From assembly GCF_963518325.1 (NCBI RefSeq), contig NZ_CAUQJB010000004.1:233203-297202 (forward strand): 64,000 bases of DNA. Reading direction: 5' to 3'. The DNA comes from Vagococcus_D sp963518325 (GTDB lineage Bacteria; Bacillota; Bacilli; Lactobacillales; Vagococcaceae). Below the pieces are notes generated by a model. It made no database searches. It was given only the letters and a program-made list of their open reading frames with translations, and had not been told where the DNA came from. How positions within the stretch are numbered: position 1 is the first letter of the stretch; each line of letters starts with the position of its first letter. Below are positions 18,119-28,246 of the stretch, piece by piece. The position numbers and the translations under genes were made by a program.

Positions 18119-18163
18119 AAAAAGTCATTGAATGTACCTTTTGGTCATTCAATGACTTTTTTG
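18119..18163 (+). terminator. Terminator of malX-malY operon
   Basis: A perfect stem of at least 11 bp (GTCATTGAATG / CATTCAATGAC) is followed by TTTTTTG. Confidence 0.9.
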
Positions 18164-18808
18164 TCCTAAAAAAAAAAGCCAGCCTCCTCTTAAATAAACT
18201 AAGATTGAATATGTCAATCAGACATTTCTATCTAAAAATCGTCGGCCATAGCGATATATCTATCGCGCGAACAGATTGGCACATAACTATTCCAGTTAGT
18301 TGTAAAAAAGTATGAACAGTGACATTCAAAAAAACGCATTGCGCAGTGCTAAATAGTAAGGACAATCCAATGAGCTACTAACACTACCCTTTGATTGAGT
18401 GTAAGATTAGCTCCCTCTCTATGTGATATCCAGAAACCAATCGGAAGCGTTTAATTCCTCAATGGCCACCCTTACGTTTCCCATCATCTTTAGCCCTTTC
18501 ATTCATCCAATCTAACTAATCTATTTAAAACCATTGAATCAACTGTAGACACGGGGATTCGATGGTTTTAATATAATGGCATTCAGACTTTTCCAGTTGT
18601 CTTTTAACTAATGTGTCGTCCGAATAGCTTTTCACTTCCGCCAAAAGCACTACTGGATTGCCCGTTTCTCCTAGGAGCCAATTCGCCCTTTGTTAACGAA
18701 TTTATTTTGCACTATCACATCAATCCCCACCATCATTTCTCATTCTGTTTCCTCTTGCCTACTTTTAGCTAGCCAATTCACCCATAAAGCCGTCTCATAC
18801 TAGCCTTT
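18164..18808. other. Gene-free stretch
   Basis: About 640 bp with stops in all frames and no convincing ribosome site. I see no transfer RNA, insertion sequence or clear repeat. It may be decayed coding DNA. Confidence 0.5.
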
Positions 18809-19693
18809 CTAACTCAATTGGGCAACCAAAATCATGACCATCATTCCCACGCAAATTAGACTATACACTATCATCCCGGGATTCAAAAATAACTCTCGAG
18901 TAGGGACTTGATTATTTGGCGTGACATTCTCTTTTAAGAAACCAAATTCTTTCTTACGAATCATCTGAACCATCATCACCACAAAACCGCTAATTACGAG
19001 TAATAGCCACACACTTAAAATACTAATCCCAATGGTGTTTGTGCCGACCAGCATCGGTAAAAAACCACTGATAAAATTAAACATAATGTGAAACAAGATG
19101 GGGTAAAGAATATTGCCAGTCTGCCAAAGCAATCCCCCTAAGACAATCCCCAAAACCGTGGCGTATAAACTCTGACTAATATTCTGATGAAACAAGCCAA
19201 AACACACACTGCTCACAATGATAAAATTCTTCTTTCCGAAAGAGGCTAACAATTTGTAAAACAACTGTCTAAATAGAAGCTCCTCAATAATAGGTGCTAA
19301 AATAACTACGATGACCAAGTTCTGAATAAGACCTAGTTGAGAAATGCTTTCTCCAGCCACATTACCATTTTTACCTGTAAACTGCATGAACAACACATTA
19401 AAACTAAGATTAATAAAAGACGACGCTCCGATTGCTAAGATGGATAGCCTTAGCCATTCTTTGACTGTCGGAGAAGCTTTTTTTGATAAGGTTGCTCGTG
19501 ACATCTGTCGTGTTAACCATAACAGTAGTGGCACACCAATCAGATACATCCCAATGTAACTTGACATCATTCCCCCAATCACGCCTGAAAATATTCCCGG
19601 GGCAAGACTCATCAATCCAACTGAGACTACCTGTCCCAATAAAACAATAAGCGTTAAGCCAAACCCAATGTGACTCATTTCTTTCTTTTCCAT
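18809..19693 (-). CDS. CPBP-family intramembrane metalloprotease
   Basis: 294 residues, about eight hydrophobic segments. The CPBP/Rce1-like motifs are present: PIIEELLFRQLFYKLL (EExxxR, about 138-153), CFGLFHQNI (FxxxH, about 169-177) and ILFHIMFNF (HxxxN, about 200-208). Such proteins are intramembrane proteases, often linked to bacteriocin immunity or processing in Lactobacillales. It is alone here, with no bacteriocin gene beside it. RBS AGGAGG. Confidence 0.88.
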   Translation of the reverse strand: MEKKEMSHIGFGLTLIVLLGQVVSVGLMSLAPGIFSGVIGGMMSSYIGMYLIGVPLLLWLTRQMSRATLSKKASPTVKEWLRLSILAIGASSFINLSFNVLFMQFTGKNGNVAGESISQLGLIQNLVIVVILAPIIEELLFRQLFYKLLASFGKKNFIIVSSVCFGLFHQNISQSLYATVLGIVLGGLLWQTGNILYPILFHIMFNFISGFLPMLVGTNTIGISILSVWLLLVISGFVVMMVQMIRKKEFGFLKENVTPNNQVPTRELFLNPGMIVYSLICVGMMVMILVAQLS

Positions 19694-19887
19694 GACACAA
19701 CACCTCCTGATTTTGAGCCCACTACCAATGCTCTTCGTTCTGATTCCCGAATATCGCAGTATGAGTAGACCTTCTTAAACTAAAGTAACGCTTTCCATTT
19801 TTATTTTAAAATAATTAGCTCGGTAAAAGGACTTTCCAACCTAAACGGTCATTTTTTCATCTTAAACTGTCAGCCCGATCTCAAAAT

Positions 19888-19925
19888 AAGCGGAAGAACC
19901 CCCACAAGTGGCCATTCTTCCGCTT
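19888..19925 (-). terminator. Terminator of topB
   Basis: A perfect 11-bp stem (AAGCGGAAGAA / TTCTTCCGCTT) lies 13 bp after the topB stop; the minus-strand tail ATTTTGAG is only moderately T-rich. Confidence 0.7.
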
Positions 19926-19938
19926 AAACAAGTGTTAC

Positions 19939-22107
19939 TTATTCTGTTGTCCGACTAGGATTTGCAAAGGAGATCGCATCCAAATAACCTTTTTCGTTGG
20001 CTTTAATCGTCGCATTATAGGTTGATTTATCCGGTTTTTTAATACCTGTCACCAACGTTTCGTTACCTTCCAACAATTCTTTTAAATTTTTTTTCGTTAA
20101 TTTTTTTTGTCTAAAATGATTGGCCATGGTGTACTTGCAGTTCGGATAGCTACCACACCCATAAAATTCACCTTTCGATACCATGGAACCGCCACATTTT
20201 GGACACTTGCCAACCACCGTTCGCTTCGACTTATACTTGGACTTAAACCCTTCTTTTACTTCATACGAAGAAAAATCCACACGGTCAACTTGACTGGGAA
20301 CTGCCTCAATTAAGTGAGTGATAAATTTCTGAATATTAGCCAGGAAAATATCCGCGTCTCCTTCTTTGCGACCGATTTTCTTTAAATAAGTTTCCCACTT
20401 AGCCGTCATTTCAGCACTGGCCAGCAACGGTTCACTTTCAATCGCCAGACACAAAACCTTGCCCTTTTCCGTCACAATCAAATTGTTTTTTTGTGCTTGA
20501 ATATAGTCCCGATTTTTAATGGTTTCAATAATCGACGCTCGGGTAGCTTCTGTACCAATTCCTTCAATTTCCTTGAGCATCTCTTGAGCCTTTTCATCAT
20601 CGACTGTCTTACCAGCTGTTTTCATAGCCGTGATTAGCGTTCCTTCAGTATAAGGCTTCGGTGGCTGTGTTTCTTTTTCCACTAAGCGAATATTCGCTAA
20701 AATTGTCTCACCCGTTACGACCTTTGGCAATAAAACAGTTTTCTCTTTTTTATCTTCTTTTCCAAATAATTGCTTCCACCCTTGGACCGTTGGCACTTGC
20801 CCCTTAGTTTTAAATAGCAACTCAGCGACTTTCGTGTCAATCACTGTCTCTAAATACTCATAATCCGGTAAAAACATGGCAACCGTGGTTTTGGCAATCA
20901 ACGTATAAATTTTTTGTTGCAAAGGAGGCAACTTACTAAAACGCTCCTTGCTAGGAACTTGCTTCGTCAAAATAATCCCGTGATGCTCTTGGACTTTTTT
21001 ATCGTCCACATAACGCTTGCGAGGCTGAGTTTGAGGGGTCTCATAATCAATTCCCAAAAAAGATTTATAAGTCGGCAGTTTATCCTTTAGATAATTGAAT
21101 TCATTCATCGTAATATAAGGTGTGTCAGTCCGTGGATAGGTCAAAAGCTTGGCCTCGTACAAACTCTGAACCGCCTTTAAGGTGTCACTGGCACTGGCTT
21201 TAAAAAGCTGATTAGCCTTACTTTGCAAGCTGCTCAATGAGTACAACATGGGACTGCTGGTCCTTTTGTCCCGCTTTTCAACATTAGCAATCACTCCATC
21301 TTGGACGCCTACTATCGCCTGTTTACTGGCTAAAAATGCCAATACATCCTCACTGGTTTTAAACTGTTTGGCGGGGCTTAGACTCCCCTTAAAAATACCA
21401 CCTGCCGCTTTAATGTCACTTTCCACCTCAAAATAAGGTGTTTTCTTAAAGTTTTCAATTTCCAACTGTCGTTTATAAATCAGATAAAGAGTCGGGGTTT
21501 GCACACGGCCTAAAGAAAAGACCCCTTGGATGCCTTTTTTCTGCAAAGCCAAACTATACAAGGGACTACCATTCATCCCGATTAACCAATCACTGATTTG
21601 CCGAGCCCGCGCCTCCTGATAATAGGGAATGTAATCCAGCCCTTCCCTTAACTCACCAAAACCTTGACGAATTGATTCCTTCTCTAAACTGTTAATCCAT
21701 AATCGTTTATACGATTTATTTTTTTTATAAGCATTGGCTTTAATAATGATCGACCAGGCAATGTTTTCCCCCTCACGGTCACTATCCGTTGCCACAATGA
21801 TCGTCGTAGCCGCCTTTAATAAATCCGCCACAATCTTAAACTGCTTTTTCTTGTCCTTCGGCACCACAAAATCATACTTGGCAGGAAAAATCGGCAAATT
21901 CGCCAAATTCCATTTGCTCCACTTGTCTTCATAATGCCCCGGTGGTGCCAGTTCAACCAAATGACCAAACCCAAAGGTGATAAACGTTTCTTCTTGAAAC
22001 AGATCATCTGTTATGGCAAAATAACCATCTTTTTTAACAGACCGTTGAAAGGCTCCTGCATAAGCCAATGCTTGGCTAGGTTTTTCAGCCAGAATTACGA
22101 TACTCAT
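19939..22107 (-). CDS. topB: DNA topoisomerase III
   Basis: 722 residues from ATG 22107, which follows GAGGAGTG and gives the canonical start MSIVILAEKPSQALAYA; the frame extends 12 codons upstream without need. Type IA features: TOPRIM domain (VATDSDREGENIAW, about 97-110), SLGRVQTPTLYLIY, active-site Tyr in LLTYPRTDTPYIT (about 322-334), and a C-terminal four-cysteine zinc ribbon (CPKCGGS...CGSYPNCKY). It relaxes and decatenates DNA. It is transcribed alone. Confidence 0.95.
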   Translation of the reverse strand: MSIVILAEKPSQALAYAGAFQRSVKKDGYFAITDDLFQEETFITFGFGHLVELAPPGHYEDKWSKWNLANLPIFPAKYDFVVPKDKKKQFKIVADLLKAATTIIVATDSDREGENIAWSIIIKANAYKKNKSYKRLWINSLEKESIRQGFGELREGLDYIPYYQEARARQISDWLIGMNGSPLYSLALQKKGIQGVFSLGRVQTPTLYLIYKRQLEIENFKKTPYFEVESDIKAAGGIFKGSLSPAKQFKTSEDVLAFLASKQAIVGVQDGVIANVEKRDKRTSSPMLYSLSSLQSKANQLFKASASDTLKAVQSLYEAKLLTYPRTDTPYITMNEFNYLKDKLPTYKSFLGIDYETPQTQPRKRYVDDKKVQEHHGIILTKQVPSKERFSKLPPLQQKIYTLIAKTTVAMFLPDYEYLETVIDTKVAELLFKTKGQVPTVQGWKQLFGKEDKKEKTVLLPKVVTGETILANIRLVEKETQPPKPYTEGTLITAMKTAGKTVDDEKAQEMLKEIEGIGTEATRASIIETIKNRDYIQAQKNNLIVTEKGKVLCLAIESEPLLASAEMTAKWETYLKKIGRKEGDADIFLANIQKFITHLIEAVPSQVDRVDFSSYEVKEGFKSKYKSKRTVVGKCPKCGGSMVSKGEFYGCGSYPNCKYTMANHFRQKKLTKKNLKELLEGNETLVTGIKKPDKSTYNATIKANEKGYLDAISFANPSRTTE

Positions 22108-22279
22108 TTTCTTACACTCCTCGTTGCGTTTTACATCATCCACAACCCCTACGATTAAAGGATTTCCTAGTTATTATACCATAAAGCCCCTCAAAAAAAT
22201 CGACACCCCCTAACGGACATGCCAATGATTAAATCAGATAAACAAATAGACTAGCTCATCTGTCAATAAAGGCCAACAA

Positions 22280-23224
22280 CTAAAAATGATAGGTCACACC
22301 TGTCAGTTCTTCCGAAATTTGCCACAGTCTTTCAGACACCTGTTGATTGTCTAACTCGTCAATAATCCTATCCTGTTTTGGGTAGCCTCTGCGCTTTTTT
22401 TTACCATCTGGGCCAATATACTCGCCGCCTGTCACGCTTGCATCAGTCGCCGCATAAAGCGTAGGTAAAGCGCCCATATTAGCCGGTTGACTCACACGAT
22501 TTTGTAAAAATCGCAAAAATGGATTGGCTGTTTTCCCTGAGCCACGTGAAAAAAGATTAGACTGGGAAAAGCCTGGGTGACAAGTTAAACTAATTGTTTC
22601 CAGTTGATTAGCAGTTAATTGACGTTGCAGCTCTCTGGCAAACAACATATTAGCTAATTTACTTTGTCCATAAAACTCAATTGCCTTATAGCCTTTCCGG
22701 CCATCCAAATTATCAAAATCAATCTTAGCGTGATGAGCCGCTAAACTACTGATAGTTACCACTCTTGAATGAGGGGTAACCTTGAGACGGTCCAACAACA
22801 AGCCTGTTAAAGCAAAATGACCTAGGTGGTTAGCTCCGAATTGTGATTCAAACCCATCTTGTGTCAATTGAAGAGGCAGAATCATAATCCCTGCATTATT
22901 AATTAGTACATCCAAGCGCAGATATTGCGCCTTAAACTCACTAGCAAAACGTTGAACACTTGCCAAATCAGCCAAATCCACTAACATCATCCTCACCTTC
23001 GCCTGAGGAACACCTGATAGTATCTTTTGGACAGCCAACTTGCCTTTACGACTATTACGCACAGCTAGAATCACCGTCGCTCCTTTTTCTGCTAATACCC
23101 AAGCCGTTTCATAACCGATCCCACTACTAGCCCCTGTCACAATGATCACTCGATCTGTTTGATCGGATATTTGATCAGTTGTCCATCTTTTACGCATTTT
23201 TTTCACGTCACTTTCATAAAACAC
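22280..23224 (-). CDS. Short-chain dehydrogenase/reductase
   Basis: 314 residues. Classical SDR with NAD(P) motif VTGASSGIG (about 29-37), NNAGIM (about 109-114), Ser in TISSLAAHH and the YGQSK catalytic pair (about 185-189). The long form with a C-terminal extension resembles the retinol-dehydrogenase-like SDR group; the substrate is unknown. ATG at 23224 or an internal Met nine codons on are both possible. Monocistronic. Confidence 0.85.
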   Translation of the reverse strand: MFYESDVKKMRKRWTTDQISDQTDRVIIVTGASSGIGYETAWVLAEKGATVILAVRNSRKGKLAVQKILSGVPQAKVRMMLVDLADLASVQRFASEFKAQYLRLDVLINNAGIMILPLQLTQDGFESQFGANHLGHFALTGLLLDRLKVTPHSRVVTISSLAAHHAKIDFDNLDGRKGYKAIEFYGQSKLANMLFARELQRQLTANQLETISLTCHPGFSQSNLFSRGSGKTANPFLRFLQNRVSQPANMGALPTLYAATDASVTGGEYIGPDGKKKRRGYPKQDRIIDELDNQQVSERLWQISEELTGVTYHF

Positions 23225-23268
23225 TATCTCTATCTTAACTGCTACCCTTTATGATAGCAATAAAAAAA

Positions 23269-23298
23269 AATGACTGGAAGCGTTAGCTCCAGCCATTT
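23269..23298 (-). terminator. Terminator of lipoprotein gene
   Basis: Stem AATGGCTGGAGC / GCTTCCAGTCATT followed on the minus strand by nine T, 15 bp after the lipoprotein stop. Confidence 0.85.
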
Positions 23299-23312
23299 CA
23301 TTGTTCACTATT

Positions 23313-23894
23313 TTATTCAGCGACAGTTGTTTCGCCAGTAACTGACGCACCATCTTTATCTAATACTGCTGAATCTTTGTATTCAGCTTTTTCAAAGACA
23401 ATGTTACCATCTACTTTAGCAGCATCTAAAACAAAGCCATTCGCTTTAACTTCGATATCACCTTTGACAGTACCGTGAACGATGTTAAAGTTTTCTGATT
23501 CAACAATAACTTTTGGTGCAGTAATTGTGTACTCATCTGTCACTTTACGATCGTCATCTTGAGCGTATAAAGCTAGTTTACGATAGATGTCACCTGATGT
23601 TTCACCTTTATCATGGAATTCACCAGCTACAGTTAGGTCCTTATCAAAGGTCACGTCACCAGTTACTGCTACAATCCAATTTCCATCGGCACTTAAAGCT
23701 TTTTCAATCACATCTGCTTTATCACTAATAGACGCACCAGTTACCACATCTTCAGAAGATGTGCTCTCTTTAGTTACCTCTGATGAAGAAGCACTTGAGC
23801 TTTCAGAAGTTCCTTTATCCGGACTACATGCAGCAAGACCTCCTCCTACAACTAATAAAGTGGCAGCTAATGTAACAATCTTGACATATTTCAT
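23313..23894 (-). CDS. Secreted lipoprotein, unknown
   Basis: 193 residues. Lipobox GGLAACSP (Cys about residue 23), then a Ser/Glu-rich spacer of about 25 residues and a C-terminal half with repeated short Val/Ile strands (TVAGEF, GTVKGDIEV, AAKVDGNIVF), suggesting a small beta-helix or polymer-type fold. No named family recognised. RBS AGGAG. Monocistronic, with a strong terminator and an AT-rich upstream region of about 260 bp. Confidence 0.8.
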   Translation of the reverse strand: MKYVKIVTLAATLLVVGGGLAACSPDKGTSESSSASSSEVTKESTSSEDVVTGASISDKADVIEKALSADGNWIVAVTGDVTFDKDLTVAGEFHDKGETSGDIYRKLALYAQDDDRKVTDEYTITAPKVIVESENFNIVHGTVKGDIEVKANGFVLDAAKVDGNIVFEKAEYKDSAVLDKDGASVTGETTVAE

Positions 23895-24156
23895 TGAAAT
23901 TCTCCTAACGTTATTTTATTTAACATCAGAATTATACTATATTTTTCATGATAATAGTAGTAATATCATTTAGACTCTCTAAAATGTCCAATTACTTTAT
24001 CAATTTATCTGATAAGTTGTATTTTTTTAAAATACGTACACAAAAAAATATAATCGATATTTAACTTAAAAAATCATTTTGTGTTATTAAATATGAACTA
24101 TTTTTCATATTAACTCAAAAAAACCTTGAACATGACGCTTAAGAGAACCCCTTGCG

Positions 24157-25146
24157 TTAATCCTCGTACCCATTTGGCTTAGCTGAATGCCATTTCCAGG
24201 CGCTCTCAATAATATCTTTCAGATTCGTGTAATGGGGTTGCCATTGTAATAACGCCGTCACTTTTTGACTTGAAGCAACCAAACGCTTGGAATCACCGGC
24301 TCTTCTTGCCACAAACTCAAATGGAATTTCTTGATGGGTATACTGCTCCACACTTTTAATAATCTCAAACACTGAAAAACCTGTGGAGCTCCCAACATTA
24401 AAGATGTCACTGACATTATTTGTTAAAATATAAGCCATCGCTAGTATATGAGCGTTGGCAATATCCATCACATGAACAAAATCGCGAACCGTTGTTCCGT
24501 CAGGCGTCTCATAATCATTGCCGAATATTTTAGCAGCCACTCTTTTCTTACTCGCCACTTCTAGAATAACTGGAATCAAATGGGTTTCAGGGGAATGATC
24601 TTCGCCGATCAATCCTGACATCTCAGCTCCTGCCACATTAAAATAACGAAGTGCCACGTAGTTAATCCCGTAGGCTTTACGAGACCACTCCATGATCCTT
24701 TCCATCATCACTTTACTTTCACCATAGGGATTCTGAGGGTTAGTATCCGCCAGTTCAGAAATAATTTCCACATCTGTTTCCCCATAAACAGCTGCACTTG
24801 AAGAAAAGACGATATGCTTAACGCCGCATTCATTCATGGTTTCCAATAGTGTTACTAAACCTGAGACATTATTGTTGAAATAGTTTAGTGGTTCTGTCAT
24901 CGACTCTCCTGCTAAAGTATCCCCTGCAAAATGAATCACACCGTCGATTGACGCATCCCTTAAAATAGCTTGCAACACCTCTTTATCCCTGATATCTCCT
25001 TCGATAAAAACAGCTTGAGGATTGACCGCTTTCTTATGGCCTGTTTGTAAATTATCCAAGACAATGACTTGATGGCCCCCATTAATTAACGCCAATACCG
25101 TATGTGAACCAACGTAACCAGCGCCACCTGTGACTAACACTTTCAT
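24157..25146 (-). CDS. galE: UDP-glucose 4-epimerase
   Basis: 329 residues. NAD-binding VTGGAGYVGSHTV (about 5-17), catalytic Ser in FSSSAAVYG (about 119-127), YxxxK as YGESKVMME (about 147-155), and DGTTVRDFVHVMDIA (about 216-230). It interconverts UDP-glucose and UDP-galactose for envelope sugars or galactose use. No other gal genes flank it. RBS is GGGAGG-like. Confidence 0.95.
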   Translation of the reverse strand: MKVLVTGGAGYVGSHTVLALINGGHQVIVLDNLQTGHKKAVNPQAVFIEGDIRDKEVLQAILRDASIDGVIHFAGDTLAGESMTEPLNYFNNNVSGLVTLLETMNECGVKHIVFSSSAAVYGETDVEIISELADTNPQNPYGESKVMMERIMEWSRKAYGINYVALRYFNVAGAEMSGLIGEDHSPETHLIPVILEVASKKRVAAKIFGNDYETPDGTTVRDFVHVMDIANAHILAMAYILTNNVSDIFNVGSSTGFSVFEIIKSVEQYTHQEIPFEFVARRAGDSKRLVASSQKVTALLQWQPHYTNLKDIIESAWKWHSAKPNGYED

Positions 25147-25252
25147 TCCTCTTACCTCCCTTTACTTTAGTTCCTTTAGTCTATGGCAGTAGACAGCTCC
25201 GGTCAATTAAATAACGGTCTTGTGATGTTTTATTAAGCTTTTCTTTAGTAAA

Positions 25253-25280
25253 TTGTCACTGGATTTTACTAAGCTATAGT
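25253..25280 (+). promoter_or_regulatory. Orphan SigA-type promoter
   Basis: -35 TTGTCA (25253-25258), 16-bp spacer, -10 TATAGT (25275-25280). No gene follows on the plus strand. From 25281 to 25658 I see short inverted repeats such as GATAAGG/CCTTTATC but no recognised RNA. TTAAG and TTTAG occur 11 bp apart just upstream. Confidence 0.45.
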
Positions 25281-25658
25281 GAGTGCCTGCTGAAGCAAGT
25301 GGAACATCTCCTTGTAAGAGAAATAGCCTTCTCTTCGTCTTCGGCCAAAACGCTGCGACTTCTTGATTTTAAAATCATCCCAACTTTCCCGCCGACTTAA
25401 GATAAGGTTTTGTCTGGCTTAAGCTTTCCTTTATCATAGCGCCACAAGACTTTATCCTGCTAGAATTAGTTTAGCAAACCAAGATCACCACGGCCAATCG
25501 AGATATCAGAAATACGCTCTCTTTTGCCCTATACTAATAAAAAGTCTACAACTCCGAAAATCACCACACTTTTTTTAACATCATTTTATTGTTGACTAGA
25601 ATGTGATTCTTCTTGTCGCCTAATCCCATGACACTAAAAAACACAAACTCTGCATCCC

Positions 25659-26276
25659 TTAAAAAATCGCTGAAATCATCCGCATAATGGCCGATCCGAT
25701 AAATGACAACCGAAAGAAAAAGAGATAGACAAAAAACAAGACAGCCGGTATAGCCGCAACCCAGGATTTCATTCTGTATTTCCACCTTGATCTAGCATAG
25801 GACACATTATTTTTCGTCAACTTAAATTTCTCCGTATAAGTCATTTCCAACATATCATAATATCGAATATAGACAGGGTTAAAAATGTTGAAAGGTTGAA
25901 CCCCAATAAAAAAAGTAATGCCTCGTTTTTGCGAGGTTAAATTTCGCGAATGCTTTTTTGAAAATTTTAATTGCTCCTTTGGAATATAATAATAATTGCT
26001 ATCCTCAGACAATTCAGCTAGGCTCGTGAATGCTTCCTCATCTTCCATAAAGCGAGGCAATGTCTTGTATCGATTCACAACAAACCCGATACTTCCCAAA
26101 ATTAGCACCATACTCATTCCGACTATACTTTTTGACGCGCCAACATAAAACAACATGCCAGCAACAACCAACAAAATGGTCAACCCCATTAACATTTTCT
26201 GATAATACCTTTTATAAATTGTCTCAATCGTTCTCTTATAATAAGCAAAATCATGAATCATACTCTCTTTATCCAT
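25659..26276 (-). CDS. Membrane protein, unknown (YcxB-like arrangement)
   Basis: About 205 residues from ATG 26276, chosen for AAAGG at 9-bp spacing. Two hydrophobic segments near the N-terminus (about 28-70), a soluble middle (about 75-165) and a hydrophobic C-terminus (about 172-200). The layout and the neighbouring YcxB-like gene suggest a distant relative; similarity is not strong enough to name it. Confidence 0.65.
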   Translation of the reverse strand: MDKESMIHDFAYYKRTIETIYKRYYQKMLMGLTILLVVAGMLFYVGASKSIVGMSMVLILGSIGFVVNRYKTLPRFMEDEEAFTSLAELSEDSNYYYIPKEQLKFSKKHSRNLTSQKRGITFFIGVQPFNIFNPVYIRYYDMLEMTYTEKFKLTKNNVSYARSRWKYRMKSWVAAIPAVLFFVYLFFFRLSFIGSAIMRMISAIF

Positions 26277-26561
26277 TCTCTCCATCCTTTACATTCGGAA
26301 ACCAATCTTTGGTGATAGCTGCTAATCAACTAGCACTTGAATAACAGATCCGATTTTTCTTCAATCCAATTTTTAATTCTTATGTCTTCCACCGATAAGG
26401 GGGATTTTAATAAAAATACCTGTCAGCTGATCGATCAGTAAATAACTCCCTTACTCCGACTCATAACCTACTTCACAATCAATCCAACCATGGCCGCCAC
26501 TAAAATAATGCCCATAAATACCTTACACCCCTTAAAAAGATAACACCAACTCCGTTAATGG

Positions 26562-27095
26562 TTAATTTTCCATTTTCTTGCCAGCCAACTCCACGATCTC
26601 AAAAAAAACCGTTAACTCCCCCTCACTCAAGGCTTCCAAAGGCAGACAAATTCCTACCATCTCAGCTGTCATTAAATAGAGTGTCTGTTTGCTCATAAAA
26701 ATCGACTGAATAGCCGTCCAATTGAAGTGTTCTTTAGTATAACCCTCGTATGAAACGCAAACGCCTTCTCCATCAACTGTCACTTTTTGAGGGCCTAAAA
26801 TCCGCTCATCATTAGAATTCTTTAATTGAAGAAAACAAATCATCACAGCCATTAAATAAAAGCTAATAAAGATAACGACCAATTGCATAATTTTCGCGAG
26901 GATGTCAACATTTTTCATTTGTATGGCGTTAAACATCGTACCAATAAAAAGAGCCACTACCATGGTAACTAATAGTTTAAACGGAAATGACATTTCCCCT
27001 ATTTTCTTTCTGAATAAGCGAACACTTAGATAATGACTAATCAGAGTCAATGATTGAGCCGAGTGTTGAAACTTAATGCTCATCAGTTTTTCCAA
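26562..27095 (-). CDS. YcxB-like membrane protein
   Basis: 177 residues if the TTG at 27095 (GGGGG seven bases upstream) is the start; ATG at 27083 is the alternative. Two hydrophobic segments (about 43-90), then a C-terminal sensor-like stretch (VTVDGEGVCVSYEGYTKEHF, with YLMTAEMVGICLPLEAL) typical of YcxB-like C-terminal domains. Function unknown. It is about 280 bp from the related-looking gene downstream. Confidence 0.65.
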   Translation of the reverse strand: MEKLMSIKFQHSAQSLTLISHYLSVRLFRKKIGEMSFPFKLLVTMVVALFIGTMFNAIQMKNVDILAKIMQLVVIFISFYLMAVMICFLQLKNSNDERILGPQKVTVDGEGVCVSYEGYTKEHFNWTAIQSIFMSKQTLYLMTAEMVGICLPLEALSEGELTVFFEIVELAGKKMEN

Positions 27096-27690
27096 CGCCT
27101 TTCCCCCTTTTTTAGTCAGGCTTGCGTTTTAAGTTGCTACTTCCATAGAAAATAACGCCCTGTCAGTCACATCGCCCTCCCTTTTGCCCTCTATCTCATA
27201 GTTCAGATTGCTCTGGATGTATAGGGTTCTTCAAACCGTTACTACCTTTACTACAGGAAGTTAAATCAATCTTTTGTCTGCTTTCGCTACAACCGAACTC
27301 CCACCTGCTTTTTTTCTAAAAAAAAATGTCTATAATCCCATATACAAAGATACACCCCAAAACAAGCCTTTTTCATCTTATTCTCTCAATTGATGCGCCT
27401 TCATATCAAGAGAACAGCTGCGTTTCAGGAGCTGTGGAGTCGCACTATAGTTATTCGTTTTTTTGGCAGCCTCCTTCTATTATTATCAAAGACTTCACTT
27501 AAGTACAGATGGTTTCGTCGCAATTTTTATCCAGTTGGGAACTAAAATTGCAACAAACAGCTCTTGCTTTTTTTCAACAAATGTATTAGAAAAACACGTA
27601 CTTGACAGTTGGCGAGTGACACTCCCTCCTGTTAAGACGTGTTTCAAAAAAAGTCAGTTTCATTCTAGTTCCTCAGTGGGCACAATTCCC
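27096..27690. other. Gene-free stretch at 3' end of pilus locus
   Basis: About 600 bp with only short open frames lacking ribosome sites. No transfer RNA, terminator or repeat was identified. Confidence 0.5.
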
Positions 27691-27879
27691 CTATCCTCGT
27701 TGTTCTAACTGTTGAATATACTCATTAGCTTCCATCGTTAACCACCGCTGATAAGACAGATTTTTTTCAGCTTCTACCAGAGCCTGATTCTTTTCCGCCA
27801 GTTCTTCTTTAAAAAGCATGATCATTTCCGCCATAATCCGCTGTAGCTCTTCAACGGCTTTGATCTCAACCTCAGACAT
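27691..27879 (-). CDS. Short coiled-coil protein, unknown
   Basis: 62 residues from ATG 27879 (AAAGGAA nine bases upstream). Almost entirely heptad-like and charged (VEELQRIMAEMIMLFKEELA), so a single coiled coil. It is last in the minus-strand gene run behind the pilus operon, 20 bp after the third recombinase-like gene. No known function. Confidence 0.6.
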   Translation of the reverse strand: MSEVEIKAVEELQRIMAEMIMLFKEELAEKNQALVEAEKNLSYQRWLTMEANEYIQQLEQRG

Positions 27880-27899
27880 CTTTCCCACTTCCTTTTATT

Positions 27900-28214
27900 T
27901 TATAATAAACCGTTCACTCGTTTGTAATAATTTAAATGCAACTGTGACGTCCAACTGATAATTTGAACCTGCTTGTATCGTAAACGTTCAAAGATACTCA
28001 CGATGTGATTAACATCCTCACCCAATACTTGTAAGCTAGCAATCACAACCACATCTAGTGCGTTCAACTTTTCCATAAGCACTTCTAATTCTTCACGACC
28101 AACAGACTCTCTATTTTCAATAAAAATTTCCTGACAGTCATAATCCCCCATTATTTTTAATTGTTCATTCGTAGGAAGGGGCACTTCTCTTCTAACATAC
28201 CCGTATATTGCCAT
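27900..28214 (-). CDS. Serine-recombinase-like N-domain protein, catalytic residues absent
   Basis: 104 residues; starts MAIYGYVRREVPLPTNEQL, matching the resolvase fold opening YGYVRVS, but Glu stands where the nucleophile Ser should be. The LDRLGR active-site segment reads LQVLGE, so both arginines are gone too. It ends without any helix-turn-helix, unlike the two relatives upstream. RBS AGGAGG and a clean frame argue for a live gene. It might dimerise with its neighbours; that is inference. Confidence 0.7.
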   Translation of the reverse strand: MAIYGYVRREVPLPTNEQLKIMGDYDCQEIFIENRESVGREELEVLMEKLNALDVVVIASLQVLGEDVNHIVSIFERLRYKQVQIISWTSQLHLNYYKRVNGLL

Positions 28215-28246
28215 TCTTTCCCTCCTAACCTGCGATAACAGCTAAC

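Noticed and set aside
23587..23973. Plus-strand 128-codon frame antisense to the lipoprotein gene
   Set aside because: The lipoprotein on the minus strand has a lipobox, ribosome site and terminator; the plus frame has none.
25281..25560. 6S RNA, RNase P RNA or tmRNA after the orphan promoter
   Set aside because: None of the conserved elements of these RNAs could be found; kept only as an unassigned region.
27463..27708. Plus-strand 81-codon frame
   Set aside because: No ribosome site, low-complexity Ser/Phe-rich translation, overlaps the end of the coiled-coil gene.
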